A program made the position numbers and the translations under genes. A DNA stretch of 64,000 bases, taken from Rubrivivax sp. (GTDB lineage: Bacteria; Pseudomonadota; Gammaproteobacteria; Burkholderiales; Burkholderiaceae_C). Below, piece by piece: positions 60,541 through 64,000 of this stretch; the first letter of the stretch is position 1; each line of letters begins with the position of its first letter. The notes beneath the pieces are model-generated. The model saw only the letters and a program-made list of their open reading frames with translations, searched no databases and was not told the DNA's origin. The stretch covers positions 1-64,000 of the forward strand of contig JAEUPD010000019.1 of assembly GCA_016788525.1 (NCBI GenBank). Reading direction: 5' to 3'.

Positions 60541-60992
60541 GGCGCCCTGTCGAGCCCGGCCAGATCGCCGTCAAGTGACCACACCCGAACGCGGCTCATG
60601 GGGTACCGCGCGCACTGCGCTTCCCAGTCCTTGCGGATCGAAAGATCGCCCATGCCGAGGCCCCGCATCGCGGCATCCGGGAAGTGGTCGAGCCACGCCG
60701 CGAGCGTCTCCTGATCCGGAAAGCTCATCGGCCGCCATGGTGCGTCGCCTACCAGGGCCTTCCTGATCTGCACCGCGAAGACCTCCGCTGAACGGCGCCG
60801 CAGACGGCCGTCAGCCAGTTGCGCGATGTGGTTACCGGCCTCGAACACCGCCGCCATGGGCAGGAAGAGGTGGGCGTCGTACTCGACAAGCCGCTCGAAC
60901 TCCGCGATCACCGTCTCCCGGCGCTGATTGAAGCCGGGCACGTCCAACACGTTCATGAGCACCGAGGTGTCGACGAGCACGATCTCGCTCAT
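60525..60992 (-). CDS. PIN-domain nuclease coupled to an AAA ATPase
   Basis: 155 aa PIN domain with the acidic metal site complete: Asp8 (VLVDTSVLMN), Glu51 (AAVFEAGNHIA), Asp116 (GMGDLSIRKDW) and Asp141 (WSLDGDL). It is a probable endoribonuclease. Its ATG overlaps the stop of the ATPase gene (ATGA), a tight link that suggests one complex. Unlike VapC toxins it has no small antitoxin gene beside it; the ATPase may hold it in check. Its last residues cross into the former toxin gene on the other strand. Confidence 0.85.
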   Translation of the reverse strand: MSEIVLVDTSVLMNVLDVPGFNQRRETVIAEFERLVEYDAHLFLPMAAVFEAGNHIAQLADGRLRRRSAEVFAVQIRKALVGDAPWRPMSFPDQETLAAWLDHFPDAAMRGLGMGDLSIRKDWEAQCARYPMSRVRVWSLDGDLAGLDRAPAGTR

Positions 60993-62371
60993 AGCTCGCC
61001 GTCGTCCGGCCGCGGCTCGGCTACTCTCAGGCCCTCGCTGCCCTCCCCGTCCGCCTTGCGCTGAAGGCTTTGCAGCCAAGCCTTCGCCTTGGCCTTGCGC
61101 GCATCCGGGCCCGGGTGGTGCTTCACGAACCGTTCCAGCGCGCCCGAGGTCATGAGGTGCCCGAGCGACCCCTGCACCAGCAGCTCGGGAACGTCCGGCA
61201 CGTCGGCCAGGCGCACCAGCCGGCTGGCACCGCTCTGCGGGTCGCGGTAGCAGAACACTACGTCTTCCAACGCAGAGGGCGGCAGGGCATCCAGGAGCGC
61301 CGGGTTGTGGGTGGACAACAGCACGCGCAGTTGCCGTCGCTTCGCGATGCCCTCGATGCGCTCCAGCAGGTGCCGTGCGCGGCTGGGGTGCACACCGTTG
61401 TCGATCTCTTCGATCACCACGAGGCTGCCCTCGGCGGCCGAGAGCATGGCCGCCGCGATGGCGAGCACGCGCAGCGTGCCATCGGAGAGCAGCGGCGCGT
61501 CGTAGGCCTTGGGCGTACCACCGAAGGTCTCCACGAGCCGCACCATGACCTCGCCACGCGGGGCGCGGAGGAAGTCGAGCCTCGCGATGGCCTGCTCGGG
61601 CAGGCTCTGAATGAAGGCCAGGATGTCCTGGCGCTGCTGTGCGAAGGGCGGTTCGGCCTGCTTCTCGTCCGGCCCCCACAGCGCGTAGAGCACGCTAGAG
61701 AGGTTGGCGCCGTCGCCGTTCAGCCGCCGCTCGTTCTCGAAGCTGTAGTCGCGCATGCGCGCGGGCACGGGGTCGAGGAACAGGATGTTGGCCAGCAGTT
61801 GCTGATAGAGGCGCGAGACCTTGGGGATCTCCTCCCGCGCTTTCTTGTGCGCGACCTGGAAGCTCGCCGGGCTGTCGAGTTGACTGAACACCGCCATTTG
61901 GTCACTCACGGTGACGTGTGGCTTGTTGGGGCCAGTCGAGAAGTTGTTGTACGCCACGCCTGCGTCTGTACCCACGCCCTTGGACGGCTGGTCCAAGTCG
62001 TACAACGGCACCTTCTCCTGATCGGATCGCACGCGTTCCCCAGCGATGTGCAGCTCACCGTCGCGGCAGACGATGCGCATGAAGAGCTCCGACCACTTCG
62101 TCCCGGTCACCGTGCAGCCGAGCTTGAAGGCATCGTGCCCTTGGCGGCACAGGTCCTCGACCCGCCCGCGTACCACCTTGTCGGCTTCGTTGACGGCGAA
62201 CTTGATCGCACCCAGCTTCTGCCCCTGCGCCAGCCAGGACAGCAGGCGCAACGCCTCGATGGCGTTGCTCTTGCCAGAGGCATTGGCCCCGATGAGCACG
62301 GTGAGCGCGCCCAGCGGCAGGCGCGCCTCGCCGTAGCTCTTGAAGTCCTGCAAGTCGAAAGTGGTGAGCAT
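60989..62371 (-). CDS. AAA15/AAA_21-type ABC-like ATPase of a restriction-linked defence module
   Basis: 460 aa SMC/RecF-like ATPase, Walker A GANASGKSNA at 28-37, an insertion of about 250 residues, then a signature region (LLSDGTLRVLAIA), Walker B LVVIEEIDNGVHPSR and the switch STHNP. It belongs to the group that includes OLD, RloA and PARIS AriA, ATPases that sense invasion and release a nuclease. The partner here is a PIN protein rather than a TOPRIM/OLD or DUF4276 protein. It starts 11 bases after hsdS with GAGGGG upstream, so it is part of the restriction operon. Confidence 0.85.
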   Translation of the reverse strand: MLTTFDLQDFKSYGEARLPLGALTVLIGANASGKSNAIEALRLLSWLAQGQKLGAIKFAVNEADKVVRGRVEDLCRQGHDAFKLGCTVTGTKWSELFMRIVCRDGELHIAGERVRSDQEKVPLYDLDQPSKGVGTDAGVAYNNFSTGPNKPHVTVSDQMAVFSQLDSPASFQVAHKKAREEIPKVSRLYQQLLANILFLDPVPARMRDYSFENERRLNGDGANLSSVLYALWGPDEKQAEPPFAQQRQDILAFIQSLPEQAIARLDFLRAPRGEVMVRLVETFGGTPKAYDAPLLSDGTLRVLAIAAAMLSAAEGSLVVIEEIDNGVHPSRARHLLERIEGIAKRRQLRVLLSTHNPALLDALPPSALEDVVFCYRDPQSGASRLVRLADVPDVPELLVQGSLGHLMTSGALERFVKHHPGPDARKAKAKAWLQSLQRKADGEGSEGLRVAEPRPDDGEL

Positions 62372-62382
62372 GACGGTGCCCC

Positions 62383-63861
62383 TCAGGCGGCGCGCTTCCC
62401 CCGCGCACCCCTGTTCGCCTTGCTGGCGGGGGCTTCGCGGGCGGAATCGCTGGCCGATGCGCCCGATTGTCGGATGCGCGCGAGCAGCGCGCTGGCCGGC
62501 TCGTCGTTCGGGTCCTGCGGCACCAGTTCGCCGCGGAAGGCCTTGCTCAGCAGCGCGGGGGTGAGGCGCTCGACCTGAGCGCGCGCCGTGGCGACGCGGG
62601 CTTCGAGAGTGTCGGCAAGGGCGAAAAGGGCCTCGACGCGGCGGACGATCTCCTCCTGCTCGGCGCGCGAGGGGATAGGAAGTTGGAGTGCGCGAACGTC
62701 ACCGATATTGAGCCCTCGCACTGCAACGCCCTTCACCGCGCGCCGCATTCTCGACTGGGCCATTTCCGAACGCAGGAACCAGGGCACAAAGGACGCGCTG
62801 AGTAGGGGCTGCACGGAAATGCGAGCCGAGTCCTGCGTGATGTTGGCGTTCTCGAGTTCGGGAGGGATGACGATCAGCCGCCCCACTGTGCCTCTGATTG
62901 ACAAGAGCAGGTCGCCGGCGCGAAGTCTCGATCGCTTGAACTCGGCGTCTATCGCGGCAGAGGTCTTCCGGACTCCCGTGAGATTGAGGCGATCGTTCGG
63001 AAAGTCAGCGACGCGAACGTAGGGCACGCCCTCGGCCAGTTCAGGCCCGGGTTTCAGGATGCCGTAGGTAATCGGTCTATCGGGGAGCACCGCCGATCGA
63101 AGCGTCGTCATGCCCCAGCCATCAGGGAACTCGTGCTCGTGAAGGTCATGCGCCCCTTCGGTGGGCGGTGATGCGTTGCCGGCCTTGTGACCCCCGGCCG
63201 ACTCATGTGCCTCTTCGAGCAAGCACACTAGATCCCGGCCATTCAGGCTGGGTGCCTGGGCGCCGCGCCATTCAGATGTCAGATCACCACGTGCCGCAGA
63301 AGTCAGCACCGACTGCCGAAAGCGCTTGAGGATGGCGGGCACGCGGTCCAGGCGGTCGCGGCAGGCGTCCACGCGGGCGAGCAGGGCGTCGAGCTTGTCG
63401 GCGATGCGCTTCTGCTCGGCCATCGGCGGCAACGGGAGGCGCATCTCGCGCATGGCCGCCTGAGTGAGCTTCAGGCGAGTGGAGCCGGTTACGACCCCTG
63501 TGTAGTCGTACCCGTTGAGGCAGTAGGAGACATAGCGATGATCCGCGATCTGGGCAATCGCACGTAGAACATGAGCGTGGTTGTTCACCCAAGACCTGCC
63601 CTCGATCAGGTAGGCCTTGTTCCTTAGTGGATCAAGGAAGGGGACCCCGTCTTCGCCAAGCAGCACGAGGGGCTCGTCAAACAGGAAGTCGTCGATCGAG
63701 CCGACGCGGCCGGTCGCTCCGTAGTACGGATAGAGCTCGCCCGCTCGCTTGCCTGCGATCCGCGCATCGCGCTCAGCCGAATTGACCGGAATGCGCCGCG
63801 AATCGAGAACCTCCACCAACTCATCAAGTCGCGCATCGATCCAACCCGGCACCTTCGTCAC
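62383..63861 (-). CDS. hsdS: Type I restriction-modification specificity subunit HsdS
   Basis: 492 aa with two target recognition domains and the two conserved helical spacers: LPLPPMAEQKRIADKLDALL near 148-167 and LPIPSRAEQEEIVRRVEALF near 408-427. It sets the DNA sequence recognised by the HsdM/HsdR complex. The start is a GTG at 63861 overlapping the hsdM stop (GTGA). The GC content is lower than in most of the window, as is common for exchanged specificity genes. Confidence 0.95.
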   Translation of the reverse strand: MTKVPGWIDARLDELVEVLDSRRIPVNSAERDARIAGKRAGELYPYYGATGRVGSIDDFLFDEPLVLLGEDGVPFLDPLRNKAYLIEGRSWVNNHAHVLRAIAQIADHRYVSYCLNGYDYTGVVTGSTRLKLTQAAMREMRLPLPPMAEQKRIADKLDALLARVDACRDRLDRVPAILKRFRQSVLTSAARGDLTSEWRGAQAPSLNGRDLVCLLEEAHESAGGHKAGNASPPTEGAHDLHEHEFPDGWGMTTLRSAVLPDRPITYGILKPGPELAEGVPYVRVADFPNDRLNLTGVRKTSAAIDAEFKRSRLRAGDLLLSIRGTVGRLIVIPPELENANITQDSARISVQPLLSASFVPWFLRSEMAQSRMRRAVKGVAVRGLNIGDVRALQLPIPSRAEQEEIVRRVEALFALADTLEARVATARAQVERLTPALLSKAFRGELVPQDPNDEPASALLARIRQSGASASDSAREAPASKANRGARGKRAA

Positions 63862-64000
63862 GCCGACACCTCAGCTTCCTCCTCGCCCAGTTCCAGGAGT
63901 ACTGCCCGCAGGTCGTCCAGCGCACTCTCGAGTTCGCTTGCTGCCTCCTGGGCTAGTGCAACTGGGTCGGCATCGCCATCGACATGATCCTCACCCTCAT
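63858..64000 (-). CDS. hsdM: Type I restriction-modification methyltransferase HsdM (partial, C-terminal 47 codons)
   Basis: Only the last codons are in the window: an acidic, helical end (ASELESALDDLRAVLLELGE) of the kind that closes many HsdM proteins, ending in TGA at 63858-63860 and overlapping hsdS by four bases. Identity rests on this tail and on the position before hsdS; the rest lies beyond the right edge. Confidence 0.75.
   Translation of the reverse strand, partial: EGEDHVDGDADPVALAQEAASELESALDDLRAVLLELGEEEAEVSA

Overview
The window is a very GC-rich chromosomal segment with dense, mostly short-gapped operons and many four-base start/stop overlaps. The gene repertoire points to a betaproteobacterium of the order Burkholderiales: two orphan TctC/Bug-type binding proteins next to catabolic enzymes, a DctPQM TRAP transporter, H-NOX sensors paired with GGDEF-EAL proteins, PdxA-like and enolase-superfamily enzymes. 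No rRNA, tRNA, CRISPR array or insertion sequence was recognised.

Layout. 1-831: start of a sarcosine/dimethylglycine dehydrogenase-type flavoprotein that runs off the left edge. 1-12 kb: a sugar-acid catabolic unit (LacI regulator, TctC, IlvD/Edd dehydratase, RraA-like protein, L-talarate/galactarate dehydratase-like enzyme) bracketed by two separate H-NOX + GGDEF-EAL pairs; a 14-bp palindrome before the regulator and before tctC looks like the LacI operator. 12.4-20.4 kb: an oxalurate/oxamate route. A PucG-like aminotransferase (makes oxalurate) diverges from fdrA(allF)-carbamate kinase-allH-allG-GGT-like amidohydrolase, which would turn oxalurate into carbamoyl phosphate (then ATP) and oxamate into oxalate. 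20.4-24.4 kb: a LysR regulator divergent from tctC-pdxA-PepSY protein. 24.4-29 kb: a translationally coupled pair, an unknown 310-aa protein and a TIR-nSTAND-WD40 protein, a plausible anti-phage system. 29.2-33 kb: orphan formyltransferase, DehI-like protein, patatin-like phospholipase.

33-38 kb: an operon for import and use of a small acid (lactonase-like amidohydrolase, hydroxyisobutyrate-dehydrogenase-type reductase, DctP, DctQ, DctM). 38.3-48 kb: membrane Ser/Thr kinase, small exported protein, EamA exporter, Na/Pi cotransporter, amidohydrolase, phosphonoacetaldehyde-type aldehyde dehydrogenase, and an Old-Yellow-Enzyme gene broken by one amber codon. Two identical 18-bp GntR-like sites lie before the Na/Pi gene and the aldehyde dehydrogenase, suggesting shared control. 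48-56.6 kb: multi-PAS histidine kinase with CheY-like regulator, zinc-ribbon protein, acylphosphatase, and a large RecB-like nuclease/helicase.

56.7-64 kb: C39-like cysteine-protease-fold protein, NYN/OST-HTH RNase-like protein, a DUF433 antitoxin whose PIN-like toxin is truncated, and the end of a type I restriction locus (hsdM end, hsdS) followed in the same transcript by an AAA ATPase and a PIN nuclease. This right end, with a visibly lower GC content and a broken gene at its border, looks like an acquired defence segment.
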